64,000 nt of DNA from Cudoniella acicularis (lineage: Eukaryota; Ascomycota; Leotiomycetes; Helotiales; Helotiaceae), in contig JAAMPI010000018.1 of NCBI GenBank assembly GCA_013054445.1, forward strand, positions 1 through 64,000, written 5' to 3'. Numbering within the stretch: the first letter of the stretch is position 1; every line of letters begins with the position of its first letter. This document shows positions 11,743 to 21,812 of the stretch, piece after piece. Under the pieces are notes generated by a model. The model saw nothing but the letters and a program-made list of their open reading frames with translations. It had not been told where the DNA came from and ran no database searches. The position numbers and the translations under genes were made by a program.

Positions 11743-12837
11743 TTTCAAAATTACTTGGAAGTGCTGCTTGTTTTCAAAATCTAATAAAAGTTATTTTGGT
11801 GGGCAGGGGATCGACAGGCAAAAGTTGCCCAAGGACTGTAAAGCAGAAGCCAACATAAGGTCGAGAATATCTCACATGCTGTGACGCACTTAAATCTCAA
11901 GGTTAACTTTAGTTTCACAAGAAACGCACGCATAGTACATACAGAAGCACGAAGGACACACCAACGCTGAATGATCCAGCCACTATTGAATAGCGGACGG
12001 GCCAGATAATTTATATCGTGGTACCGCTTCCAGAGGAACTATAAGGCAACTTGATTTGGATTTGTAGCCAATGAAGCGCTGTACTTCAGCGCGTTCTCTC
12101 AGCTTGAGGTGAAAGGAATGGATGAGGATTGCCCACATTTATGTCCGACGTATGACAATAGTGGCCACACGTTACACGATTCCAGGGTCAAACGTAGACT
12201 CGGGAAAAGTAGTGCGGGAAACAAAGTCGCCAAATGAAAATAACAGTTAGGATAGATGGCATTTTCAGCTATCATGTTCCTTGTTTGTAGGTATCTTTTC
12301 CCTAATAATGCATGCCACTGTAACCCCTTTTCCCAACACTGATTCTCAAAGTCCTAAGACCCCTATGACCTGTATTTCACGGAATCTGGCCTTTTAAAGG
12401 TGGAGCCGTGCGGCCTTAGGAATTTGCCATTTGATGGAAGAGAGGATTGGCGGCAAACAGTGACCAGGACGAGAGTCTGAAAAGGATGAACCATTCGGGT
12501 GAGCCGCGATGGGCTTCCGTCTCATCTTTCGGACACTAGACAAGTTCAAGCCTCAAAATACCCCAAGGGCCTGGAAGCTTGTCGCAATTCAGCATTGATG
12601 TGTTGTCCAGAAATCCTCAAAAGTCCATATTAATCCATTTCCAGTACCCCCGGCCCCGTTACAGAAAGGCATCCAAGGCACAACAGGTAATGCGTGCTCC
12701 TGTCTAGTTCTCGTGTCCTCACATGTCCTCTCATTTACGAATAGAAACATGGAGTTCAACAAATTGGACGCCGGTTCCCGGGGTCACACTCTCTTCGGAA
12801 TCGGCGGACTGAGTGATAAGTTGTGGCTTACCAAATT
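11743..12837. other. Intergenic between LaeA-like gene and DSC3
   Basis: Promoter of the LaeA-like methyltransferase and 3' region of the Dsc3 gene, both on the minus strand. No ATG-initiated frame with a recognisable product. Confidence 0.5.
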
Positions 12838-13692
12838 TCATGACATGACTCTCAACATCCCGAATGTGAGGCTTAACATGAATCCAGTGAAAACAGCTAT
12901 TTGCCTTCTTGTTGACCATACTCCGCCTTCCCGCATCATCCATCCTACGCATCCTAGAGGCCATAGAAAGCCCATCAAGTTGCCCCATAAAAGGTCATCC
13001 AATGCTCCACCTCCAAGCCCATCATCTCCAAAATCGAAGCCACCATTTCCTGCCCCTGAACCAGTATTTCCCGCATTATCATCAATCCACGCATCTTCCA
13101 TACGGCGTAAGGTGTCAGGAGAGGGCATCGTATCTGGTGTATGTATGCTTGACTGTATAGACATAAATTGTAGGCGGAGTTGGTTTACTTCTGCGGGTGT
13201 GAAACCTCCAGAAAGCAATCGATCGAATCCTCGTGGGGCCGGTGTTGTTGTAGTCGTCGGCCGAGAGGGGCTGCCATCCTTTGACACGCTGTCAGCACCT
13301 TTTCTGGACTTTGATGATGTGGTTGCCGCAAGTGCTTCTGCGGAGAGCTCGGCAGAGCTCAAAACATCGCCGATCGAGCAATTAATATAGACGCGGGTAG
13401 GTGGGAGGTCGACAGCTTTCCCTTTTCCTTTCGGATCAGGTACACGAGGCGGAGGAGCAGGCACCTTCAAAACTGCTAACAAGATATCATCGTCTTTGAG
13501 CAATTTCCCGCTATGTATAAATCGTAATCGATGTTTGGAGGTTGGTGGTTCAAGCCGGGAGCGAATGAGGTGCTTCAGGGCAATAACAGATGTTCCCTCG
13601 GGATCTGCAACATCGATTAGGAGGTCAGGTATCGAAGTGGTGAAACGAATAGTTATTCGAAGAGGCGTCCGTTCTTCCTTCGAGGGCTCCAT
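12838..13692 (-). CDS. dsc3: DSC E3 ubiquitin ligase complex subunit 3
   Basis: Single-exon gene of 284 residues. Residues ~10-80 form a ubiquitin-like fold (ITIRFTTSIPDLLIDV, then RLRFIHSGKLLKDDDIL, the Hub1/ubiquitin-like turn) as in the DUF2407 N-domain of Dsc3. A low-complexity basic/Thr-rich linker follows, then the C-domain GFDRLLSGGFTPAEVNQLRLQF and two hydrophobic segments (LWGNLMGFLWPLGCVGWMM and IAVFTGFMLSLTFGML) that would anchor it in Golgi membrane. In fission yeast and Aspergillus the Dsc complex drives proteolytic activation of SREBP under low oxygen and quality control of Golgi membrane proteins. It is divergent from the aminotransferase gene. Confidence 0.9.
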   Translation of the reverse strand: MEPSKEERTPLRITIRFTTSIPDLLIDVADPEGTSVIALKHLIRSRLEPPTSKHRLRFIHSGKLLKDDDILLAVLKVPAPPPRVPDPKGKGKAVDLPPTRVYINCSIGDVLSSAELSAEALAATTSSKSRKGADSVSKDGSPSRPTTTTTPAPRGFDRLLSGGFTPAEVNQLRLQFMSIQSSIHTPDTMPSPDTLRRMEDAWIDDNAGNTGSGAGNGGFDFGDDGLGGGALDDLLWGNLMGFLWPLGCVGWMMREGGVWSTRRQIAVFTGFMLSLTFGMLRVMS

Positions 13693-14070
13693 TGAGAAGC
13701 CGTGGTGACTCCAACTCCAAGATTAGAATAACGAGTGGGTGTCGGAGATCGCGTTGCTCTTATCCATGGTATCGGGCCGCTCAAGCATGTTCCGCAAATG
13801 AAAGACCAACGCCCAACAGGTTGTTGAAGCTTGAATGTAGGATGGATTTACCTGATCAGGCAAGATATTGAGCGTATTGATGCGGCCACACCATGCTCTA
13901 AATCGGCCCACGTTGCAGCCATATCATCGGCAATACATCGGAACGGTCTTCCTTCAGATACATCTTGCAAGAGTCAGCCACGGGGCAATTGCGTGCTTAG
14001 TTTGCTGCAAGAATTCGGGAAATATCCGCGGCCTCTGCCAGTCTGGTCTTTCTTCGCTGTTGGGGAACTC
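13693..14070. promoter_or_regulatory. Divergent promoter region, dsc3 / kynurenine aminotransferase
   Basis: 378 bp between two opposed start codons; no named element recognised. Confidence 0.45.
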
Positions 14071-15720
14071 ATGATTCCTCGAAAGACATTCTTCCGTCTT
14101 GGACTTCCCAAAAATCCCCAACTCTGCTCCGTATTCGGCTCCCAAAGATACCGCTACTCATACTCCACCAGTTCCAGCATGGACCCAAGAGCAAAGCTGC
14201 AACCTGCTGCTCGGGTGGCCGATAGGAAGCAAGACGTTTGGTACGTAGTGTGCTCACCTTCACATCCCCATGAGACTCTATCGCCCTTGGCCGTAGCTTG
14301 AGGGCCTTGGTTGAAATGGTCCAGTCCTGAGCTAAGGCCAACGGTCACGTATATGCTAGCAGTGATTTTTGTTTGCCTCTGATGCATACTGTTGTCTGAC
14401 CGCTATGCAGGAGCATCGTCAATGAAGCCGCAGCAGCTTCCCCCAAGCAGCCAATTGTCAATATGGGCCAGGGTTTCTTCGGTTACAACCCGCCACAGTT
14501 TATCTTGAACGCAGCCAAAGACGCCCTTGACAAGGTTGATTGCAACCAATACTCACCGACCAGGGGACGTCCTCGCCTCAAGAAGGCAATAGCGGATTCC
14601 TATTCGCCATTCTGGGGACGAGCCTTGAATCCAGACACTGAAGTCACTATTACGACTGGGGCTAATGAAGGCGAGTGATGAAAGAAAGCCTGTCTGGTGT
14701 ATCGCTAATTGTGATAGGTATGCTAAGTGCTTTTATGGGATTCATCGAGAGAGAGGACGAAGTCATTATCTTTGAGCCCTTTTTTGACCAGTAAGACATC
14801 ACGAGGGATTTCCTTTCATTCGTACTAACTTTCCAAGATACCTGTCAAACATTGAAATGCCCGGCGGAAAGATTGTATATGTTCCACTTCATCCTCCTCC
14901 AAATGGAGCGACTCAGAACTCTTCGGCAGCAGAATGGACCATCGACTTTTCCGAGTTAGAGGCTGCAATCACTCCCAAAACAAAAATGATCGTTCTAAAC
15001 ACACCGCATAATCCAGTTGGCAAAGTCTTCTCAAAGCAAGAGCTCCTGAAAATTGGGGAGCTCTGCGTGAAAAACAACATTATAATTCTATCCGATGAGG
15101 TTTACGATCGTCTCTATTATGTTCCTTTCACTCGAATGGCAACTTTGTCTCCTGAGATCGAAAGACTCACACTCACTGTTGGATCGGCTGGCAAAAACTT
15201 CTACGCCACAGGATGGAGAGTAGGCTGGCTGATAGGGCCACCTCATCTGATCAACTATGTTGCTGCTGCACATACCAGAATTTGTTACTCATCGGTTTCA
15301 CCGCTACAGGAAGCTGCAGCAGTAGGATTTGAGCAAGCCGATGCCAATGATTTCTGGAATACAGCAATCAAAGAAATGAAAGGGAAGATGGACTTTTTCA
15401 ACGAGATCTGGAAAGAGCTTGACCTCCCCTTCTCTGATCCCGAGGGAGGATATTTCGTGCTGGTCAACATGAAGAAAGTCAAAATACCAAGCGATTATCC
15501 TTTTCCAGACCACGTCAAGGACAGACCGAGAGATTTCAAATTGAGCTGGTTCTTGATCCAAGAGGTTGGAGTAGCCGCTATCCCCCCTACCGAATTCTAC
15601 ACGGATGCAAATGCACACATTGGTGAAGATTGGCTTCGTTTTGCGGTGTGTAAAGAAGACGATGTGTTGGAGAGGGCTAAGGAAAGACTGCGAGACCTCA
15701 AGAAGTATATTTCGGACTAA
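14071..15720 (+). CDS. BNA3: Kynurenine aminotransferase (class I/II PLP aminotransferase)
   Basis: Four exons, 14071-14240, 14411-14670, 14718-14790 and 14838-15720, give 461 residues. The N-terminal ~35 residues are Arg/Ser/Tyr-rich without acidic residues (FRLGLPKN..QRYRYSYSTSS), so mitochondrial import is likely. IVNMGQGFFGYNPP, YSPTRGRPRLKKAIA, TTGANEGMLSAFMGF, the PLP-binding NTPHNPVGK and ILSDEVYD, and the Schiff-base lysine 287 in GSAGKNFYATGWRVGW identify the kynurenine/glutamine-K aminotransferase group. It converts kynurenine to kynurenic acid with a 2-oxo acid acceptor. The second intron (14671-14717) begins with GC, not GT; a GT alternative would drop three conserved residues. 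The first intron, 170 nt, is long for this window. Confidence 0.92.
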
Positions 15721-16212
15721 GTTCATGCCGTCCTCGATATTAATCAACATCAAGGAAAGCAGCGTCTAGAATTTGGGGCTCAAAGATGCTTCGCAAACTG
15801 CACATAAATTCAAAAAACTCCATCCTTTTCATCTGCGGCCTAAATTTAGACAGAGCCGTTGAATTCGATGGATATGCCTAGTTTGGCATGTCTGGTCTAT
15901 TTTCTCTCTCGTCTTGTGTTATTATTGCATAAACTATGCCTTATATTTCTCAGTGGTTAGATAATTTAGATTCTGCCTCGCTATATTAGTCTAGACGCTG
16001 ATGCGAGACAAAAAAAAAGGGAGACCTCGCTTCGCCTCTTACACTCGCCATAAATACAATTGAATCCCCAATTTGTCTGCGCAACTTTGATTTTTTCGCA
16101 ACCTTGAAATATAATTCCACATCAAAACGAAAACTGCTTTTGTCAGTTGAAACCACACACAGTGCGAAACCCCTCATTTCCTGAAGGCAGGGCCTTCCAG
16201 ATCACCTCAAAA
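15721..16212. other. Intergenic
   Basis: 3' region of the aminotransferase gene and promoter of the first 2EXR gene; nothing else supported. Confidence 0.5.
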
Positions 16213-17076
16213 ATGCTCTGCAATGATAGAATTAACCTGGCGGAAATCAAAAGAACCGAAAATATGAATGAACGCGAACGGGCGACGAACGATGTTGGTA
16301 CAGAAACTGGAGTCGATGCACGAACTGAGCCAACCAAATTTAATACTCTACCTCTTGAGATGCGCCGTCTGGTTTGGGGGGAGGCTTCTAACCTTCCACG
16401 CGTCATTATGATCGACGTTAACAACTATAATGGCTGGGGTTGGAGCAATTCACCGCCGCCGCCAATTCTTCAAGTCTGTTCAGAGACGAGAGAGGTCGCC
16501 TTGAAGTCCTATAAGTCAGCTTTCTCCCCTTCGTCTTGGTCCGTGAGAGCAGTCCCAAGCAACACGTCTCATGTTGAGATTTGCGCAAAACCCTCCCTCG
16601 ATCCCGAACTTCGAATTCTCGCCTCCTCAGAAGACACGGTGTACTTCCATCATGACTTCTCTCCCTTCGACCCTTTGTGTTCGCATTTTCAAGACTATCT
16701 GCGTCACCCATTGGCCCCGACTCGAAATTTCGACAGTTTTGCATTTGATGTCGTCAATGTCACAAACAACATCTACCAAGTACAAGCACTTCTTTGGGTC
16801 TACAACCCGAAGCGCCTCTTCTTCGTGGAACGGTTGAGCTCTACAAATATTTCTTACGCAAAAGGAGAACTTCAATTTATCGAGTTACCCTCATTCGAGA
16901 GTAACCCGCGATTTGAGATAGATTTGCCCAAATTCTGTTCTTTCTGCACAACGACACCCAGCACTTTTGAAGTCGAAAGATCGATAGGCCCTGATTGTGA
17001 GATGGTCTCGCCTTCTGATTTCAGGATGCCAAGTATCAAGCGAGTGGGGATTGCTCAAGGAGGTGTAAGACTTTGA
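16213..17076 (+). CDS. 2EXR domain protein, paralogue 1 (intact)
   Basis: Single exon, 287 residues from the ATG at 16213; the frame is open further upstream but has no earlier ATG. FNTLPLEMRRLVWGEASNLP begins the 2EXR domain (an F-box-like fungal fold, consensus F..LP.E.R..IW..A...PR). The domain continues with the conserved ILQVCSETREVAL and a DTVYF strand. The protein ends in the shared tail IKRVGIAQGGVRL. 2EXR proteins are expanded in plant-associated Leotiomycetes and have no established biochemical role. Two relatives follow on the same strand and share the DTVYF strand and the GVRL-type tail. Confidence 0.8.
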   Translation: MLCNDRINLAEIKRTENMNERERATNDVGTETGVDARTEPTKFNTLPLEMRRLVWGEASNLPRVIMIDVNNYNGWGWSNSPPPPILQVCSETREVALKSYKSAFSPSSWSVRAVPSNTSHVEICAKPSLDPELRILASSEDTVYFHHDFSPFDPLCSHFQDYLRHPLAPTRNFDSFAFDVVNVTNNIYQVQALLWVYNPKRLFFVERLSSTNISYAKGELQFIELPSFESNPRFEIDLPKFCSFCTTTPSTFEVERSIGPDCEMVSPSDFRMPSIKRVGIAQGGVRL

Positions 17077-18331
17077 TTCTGGGGTTGCTACAGCACCTAG
17101 ATCTAGGCTCGGTCGATTATTTTGGATATGGTTATTGATTGGTCTTCACATGCGATAGGACAAGTCTTCGGCATAGGGTAACATGTATATGGCTTTTTTG
17201 TTTTCTGGATTTTCTATTTTTTGGTCATATTGAAGTTTAGCGTATGGAATTAAGTTTTCAAAGTTGTATGTCACACGGAAATGAGTTGTCTCTTTTTTCA
17301 AGAGTTGAGGCGGATCAGAGTCTCAGGTAGTCTCACGGGCAATAGAGGCTGCATTTTGATACATGGCGAATGTAATCTTCAGCTCGAGGTCAACATAGGA
17401 AACACATTTATTGAAGAGCCACCTAATATCTCAGAGTTTCAGCAGACACTGTTAGTATCGCCAACCCATGAAATTTGCCCTCCCCTTACTACTGAGATCA
17501 CAAATAATATGAAGAGCACGAGAAACCGCCGTAGACCTATTTGAGTCCCGATTATAGAGCAAGATCGCTTCAACTTGGATCCGACATTTCTCCTTCACTC
17601 CTCGTTAAGCGAGATATCAAAAAAGTCCCGCCAAAAACCTTGACACTCCTCAACCATACAAAATTCTAAAAAGTCATCCTCAAAAAAATTTGGATTGACA
17701 AGGACTCGGGCCTTGGGCCTCTTCTCAAGTCTCGATAGAAAGTACTGTAGAGAGTGAACCCCTCAAGAGTCACCGAATATTTCACAGTTTCAGTAGTACT
17801 ATCGCAAAGGAACCCCTTAATTACAACTAGAGTAGTGCTCTACCACTGAATTATCAACCCTGTTTGCTTTATTTGTTGAAGAAAGATACTTAAATAAAAC
17901 TATAAGGATTGTTTTGGGTCGGTACCGCGTAAGGTGAATTCCGAGGAAAGAGCGAGGGAGCCTTGCAACATAAGAGGTATGTAAGAATGCACAATAGCAA
18001 AACTACATTAAGTTTATATCTGATATTAACTTGTGATTACACGGAGGCAGACGGAGACTCAGAGTGGTATTTATTAGGATTTATTAGGTAATAAAGGTCC
18101 ATATCTTGCTTTTGACCAAGTCTCGTTCCCCTTCCTGCGAAGACAACTCTTTAATACGTATCTTTCGGCTCATCTTTGCTCCTTTTCGCATTCACCTTTC
18201 AAGCATAGTAGCCAAGTTGCCTACGCCTACTCGCTAATTCGAACTCCAACTTAAATTTGTTCTTGTTTTTGTTCTCCAGTATTCATCTTCCAATTCCACC
18301 ATCTTTCGAAAGAACGTCAATTTTCGCACGA
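17077..18331. other. Intergenic between 2EXR paralogues
   Basis: 1.25 kb, AT-rich, with no convincing gene. The minus strand of about 17810-17865 has a tRNA-like 5' half (D-arm pattern ATTCAGTGGTAGAG) but no matching acceptor or anticodon stem, so I do not call a tRNA. Confidence 0.45.
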
Positions 18332-19408
18332 ATGACCACAAACATGTATCCAGCCACAAAAGCAATGACTTCAGAAGCTTCACTGCCAGGGGACGATTAC
18401 AATGACAATTACAGTGATGCCGTCTCTGTTATTGCCACCTTTAATGGCCCAGATATGCTCTCTGCTTTGCGCGCCGCATCACCGGAGGAGCTCAACGTCA
18501 ACAGCCACAGCAATACGGCCTCAGTCATGACCACTTTTGGTGGCCCTCCAGAATGGTGGTTAAACAATTTCAGTAAAGAAGCTGACGGGAATTCCGACAT
18601 ATCTTCCCAACCCAAGGACCAGAAACAACCGGCATGCTTTGATTCACTTCCCACCGAAATCCGTCAAAAGATTTGGAACGAGGTGGTGACGAGACCGAAA
18701 TTATTCCAATTGGAAATATTCGAAGACTTTGTGAGCGATGAATTCTGGGTAACGTTCCCAGAGGAAGAAGTCAGATTGGCAGCGTCAACTTTCCATACCT
18801 GCTACGAGTCCAGGAGACTTGCGACCAAGATTCTGGAACCCGCGTTGGTTCTGTCTGCACCGTGGTCCCCGAACAATTATCGCAGTCGTCGCATGATACT
18901 CCCCATGAGCGGAAATCCCAGACCGAGACTGTTCATTTCACCTTTCGACACAGTCTATTTTCACCTAGTGGATAACCCTCACCGCAATAATATTCACCCA
19001 TACGATGTCCAGACAGTTCAATTCAAGGCATCGGCTATCACACAAGGAGTTTTGAAAAGCGTTGCTTTTGATGTCGCTATTTTCACTGCCCCTGTTTTAA
19101 GACTGTGGCTTTTCTTACATGCTTTGTTATGGACGCAGAATATCGAAGAGCTGATAATTGTGGATCGTTTGGGATCCAAGGTACCTTGCTACGCCGAGTG
19201 AGAGGTGACAATGGTGGATCTTCAAGAAGGAGAGGTGAACCAAGATTTGGCTCGGTATTTGCAGGTTTTCTCTGAGCTCGCTTGGACGCCTGACCCTAGA
19301 TTCGTTCGATGGTATTTACGAGATGGGATGGAAATGAGGCAGGAAGATCTATTTAAGATGCCAAAGATCAAGGTTATGGGCCTTGCAAAAGGGGGCGTTA
19401 GGATTTGA
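18332..19408 (+). pseudogene. 2EXR domain protein, paralogue 2, interrupted by in-frame TGA
   Basis: One frame from the ATG at 18332 to 19408 except for a single TGA at 19199-19201. Before it: an N-terminal Ser/Asn-rich stretch, CFDSLPTEIRQKIWNEV at the 2EXR start, TCYESRRLATKILEPAL, FISPFDTVYFHLV, and a LLWTQNIEELIIVDRL strand. After it the frame continues at once with EVTMVDLQEGEVNQDLARYL and ends in the family tail MGLAKGGVRI. Full length would be 358 residues. No in-phase intron removes the stop (I tested the only GT/AG pairs nearby). It is either a young pseudogene, a sequencing error or a truncated allele. A truncated 289-residue product could still be made. Confidence 0.7.
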
Positions 19409-19811
19409 GGGGTTGCTGCGCGGTGAATGACATTCGGAATAATTTGGCAAAATGCAGATCATTGGGAATGATGGCCTTTGTAAGACGAGAGGTGACCAGC
19501 AAGTATCTTGCTTCTTGAATATGTTGAAGAGCTGACAGATGCACAACCATAGTGGCTTTCATTTCAAAAACAAGGATAGTAATGTCAACTAGCAGTTACA
19601 AGACTACAAGAGGCGAGAGAAGTGTTTGAACAAAAGCCAAATAAACGCGCCGCAGAAGCTGAAAACACTTGTTTGAGTTTCAGTCAACGTGATATATGTT
19701 TAGTCCCAGTTGATAGCTTAAGGTACGGTACTTAGCTCCCAGAAGTTCCTTGATAATTACAGGAGAGGACGTCATATAGTACCGTGCCTACCTCAGCAAG
19801 CCCAAATAACT
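19409..19811. other. Intergenic
   Basis: About 400 bp without a supported feature. Confidence 0.45.
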
Positions 19812-20660
19812 GTGAATATCACGCAACCAATCAAGCCGACAGGACGGTTTCGCTTATTAAAACTTCGCCCAACCAAGGTAGCTAAATTAAAAGGCAAGTT
19901 ATGTAGCCTTAAGCGGTCTTCAATCCGTCCTCATCCGCAAGAACACTTCCACGGGAAAGCTAACCAGAACACAACACAAAAACGTATTTGCGAAAAACTT
20001 CTTGACCCTTGGTCAACCTCTCTCTATTATCACGACAATACCACAAACGTTAAGACGCAACGACAACGCTTCCAAAGCCATGGAGTAACCAATCGGCACA
20101 GGCAAGTGCTGGAGATGCTGGCTGCTCGTCGCAATGCCAGAATTCAGAAGCAACTAAAGAGAAAACCCTCATCGACATATCCAGCAATGTGACTCAGAGT
20201 AGCCCTAGCTGTCCGAACGCTTTCTACCGCAACAAAACGTACTTCAGCAAGAATCGGCAAGCTCACAAGCCCTGCTACAGTTCCCGAGACAACTTCGATA
20301 CATCAACAGATCCCGGAGAATATTGAAGAGGTACCGACTGTAGCCCTTCCTATCCGCAAAAGACCCTTTGAAGAGTCATCTTCAATAGGTTGCGACGCTG
20401 CTGGGGGAAAGGCATCGAGTCCTACGAAAGAAACGGCTTCTCAAGGCTTGAGTTCAGTTACCACCATGATGCTTCCACGGGCTGTCATGCTTCCACGAAA
20501 GCGGCGATGCTTGGAGCGGAGCAAAGACCTCGGACAACTTAGTGCTCTTGACGGCCTTCCGAATCAGAAAGTGGATGGTTCCAAAAAAGCGCCATTTGTG
20601 TTGCAACCCATGCCAATCCGGTCAGTTGTAATCTTACCATCTAACACCGCCGAAACTTAA
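19812..20660 (+). pseudogene. Open-frame remnant upstream of 2EXR paralogue 3
   Basis: The reading frame of the third 2EXR gene extends upstream from 20742 through two in-frame stops (TGA 20190, TAA 20658). The upstream peptide is basic and Ser/Thr/Pro-rich (EEVPTVALPIRKRPFEESS and similar), like the disordered N-terminal extensions of some 2EXR proteins. The first codon of the frame, at 19812, is GTG, so no true start is visible. This may be a decayed N-terminal region, or spliced sequence whose introns I could not place. Confidence 0.4.
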
Positions 20661-20741
20661 CCTAATCCATCAACCGCCAAAGACTCTTGCGAACTCCAAG
20701 AGCCAGAGCCAGAATTCGTTCGTTTCCTCGAACTTCGCTTA

Positions 20742-21657
20742 ATGTCATGGGAGGCGGTCTGTCACATCCCACGAGTGCTGCCTTTAAAGCAGAACAAACG
20801 ACCTAATATCCACCGGCGCGTTGCAAAGATCGAACAAAGATCCAAGAACCCCACCCCAATCGCCTTCCGCATCTGTCAAGGATCTCGAGGTGCAGCTATC
20901 AAAGTCTACAGCCTCGTCTTCGATAGCCATATGTTCCAAAGTCATTTACAAGAGAAGTTGATTCTCAACTACAACCCGTGGACTTTCAACACCTTCATCA
21001 AGTACCCGGAAATGCATTTCAACAACGTTGTTGATACCGTGTACTTCTCTACCAAACACTGTGATATAAATTGGGGTGTTTACACCTGTTATAATGTCCC
21101 AATTCGGTCTGTTGCTTTCGACGTTCAAGTTCTTTTCGACAGGACCGACCCACAGAAGACCCTCTTCGACATATTCGTGAGGCATCCTATCGACGAGATT
21201 GTAGTGGTTGTGAGAAAGAACGTGGTCAAGGATGAAAATTTATCAGGCGAGCTGAAGTTTGTGGAGCTTGATGACGTTGCAGATGTCAAATATGGGGAAG
21301 CCGGGGTGCATCGTTTGCATTTGTACCACAAGATACATATGGAACGGACGCACACAAACGTAATGTGGAACAAGGGAGCAACGCCACAGGTGTTCCGGGC
21401 TCTTAAGCAGTCGGTATGGAACCCAAAGAGTAAATATTTTGGCACCTAACTCTTACCTGCATCTACTGATATCTGTTTTCTTAGCGGTTCTAAGCCCCAA
21501 TTCGCATCCTGGTGGGTGGGGAGCTGAAAACAAAAGCGCATCTGATGAAGGAATATTTGAAGATGACGTCGAGCCTGTAGAAGACGAGGAAACGAAGTCA
21601 ACTAATGCTCCGATATTTCGAGCTGTCGGCATTGCCAGAGATGGAGTGAGGTTGTGA
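20742..21657 (+). pseudogene. 2EXR domain protein, paralogue 3, start missing
   Basis: Exon 20742-21429, a 55-nt GTAAAT..TTAG intron (21430-21484) and exon 21485-21657 are in phase and would give 286 residues ending in the family tail VGIARDGVRL. The first available ATG lies inside the 2EXR motif: the codons just before it read FVRFLELRL, and MSWEAVCHIPRVLPL follows. No ATG exists between that motif and the TAA at 20658. The domain body is otherwise open (FRICQGSRGAAIKVY, VVDTVYFSTK, IRSVAFDVQVL). I treat it as damaged at the 5' end; an unseen upstream exon could rescue it. Confidence 0.55.
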
Positions 21658-21812
21658 GCGACCTGGTATTTCGACAACGGCAGAATGACAAATTAGAGGG
21701 GAAGATCTTTGGCTTGACCAAAATAAGCGGAAGAATGACGCCTTTTGTAATTTTGTTGAAGAACAATGGGTTGTATGTTGGGGAAATTTGTTGTTGAATT
21801 GTAAAGTTAGCC

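Noticed and set aside
12713..13390. 225-codon plus-strand open frame
   Set aside because: It is a shadow of the well-supported dsc3 gene on the other strand.
17281..17544. 87-codon ATG open frame between 2EXR genes
   Set aside because: No family, no splice partners, AT-rich low-quality context.
21430..21484. Apparent frameshift near the end of 2EXR copy 3
   Set aside because: Resolved as an in-phase GTAAAT..TTAG intron, so not a lesion.
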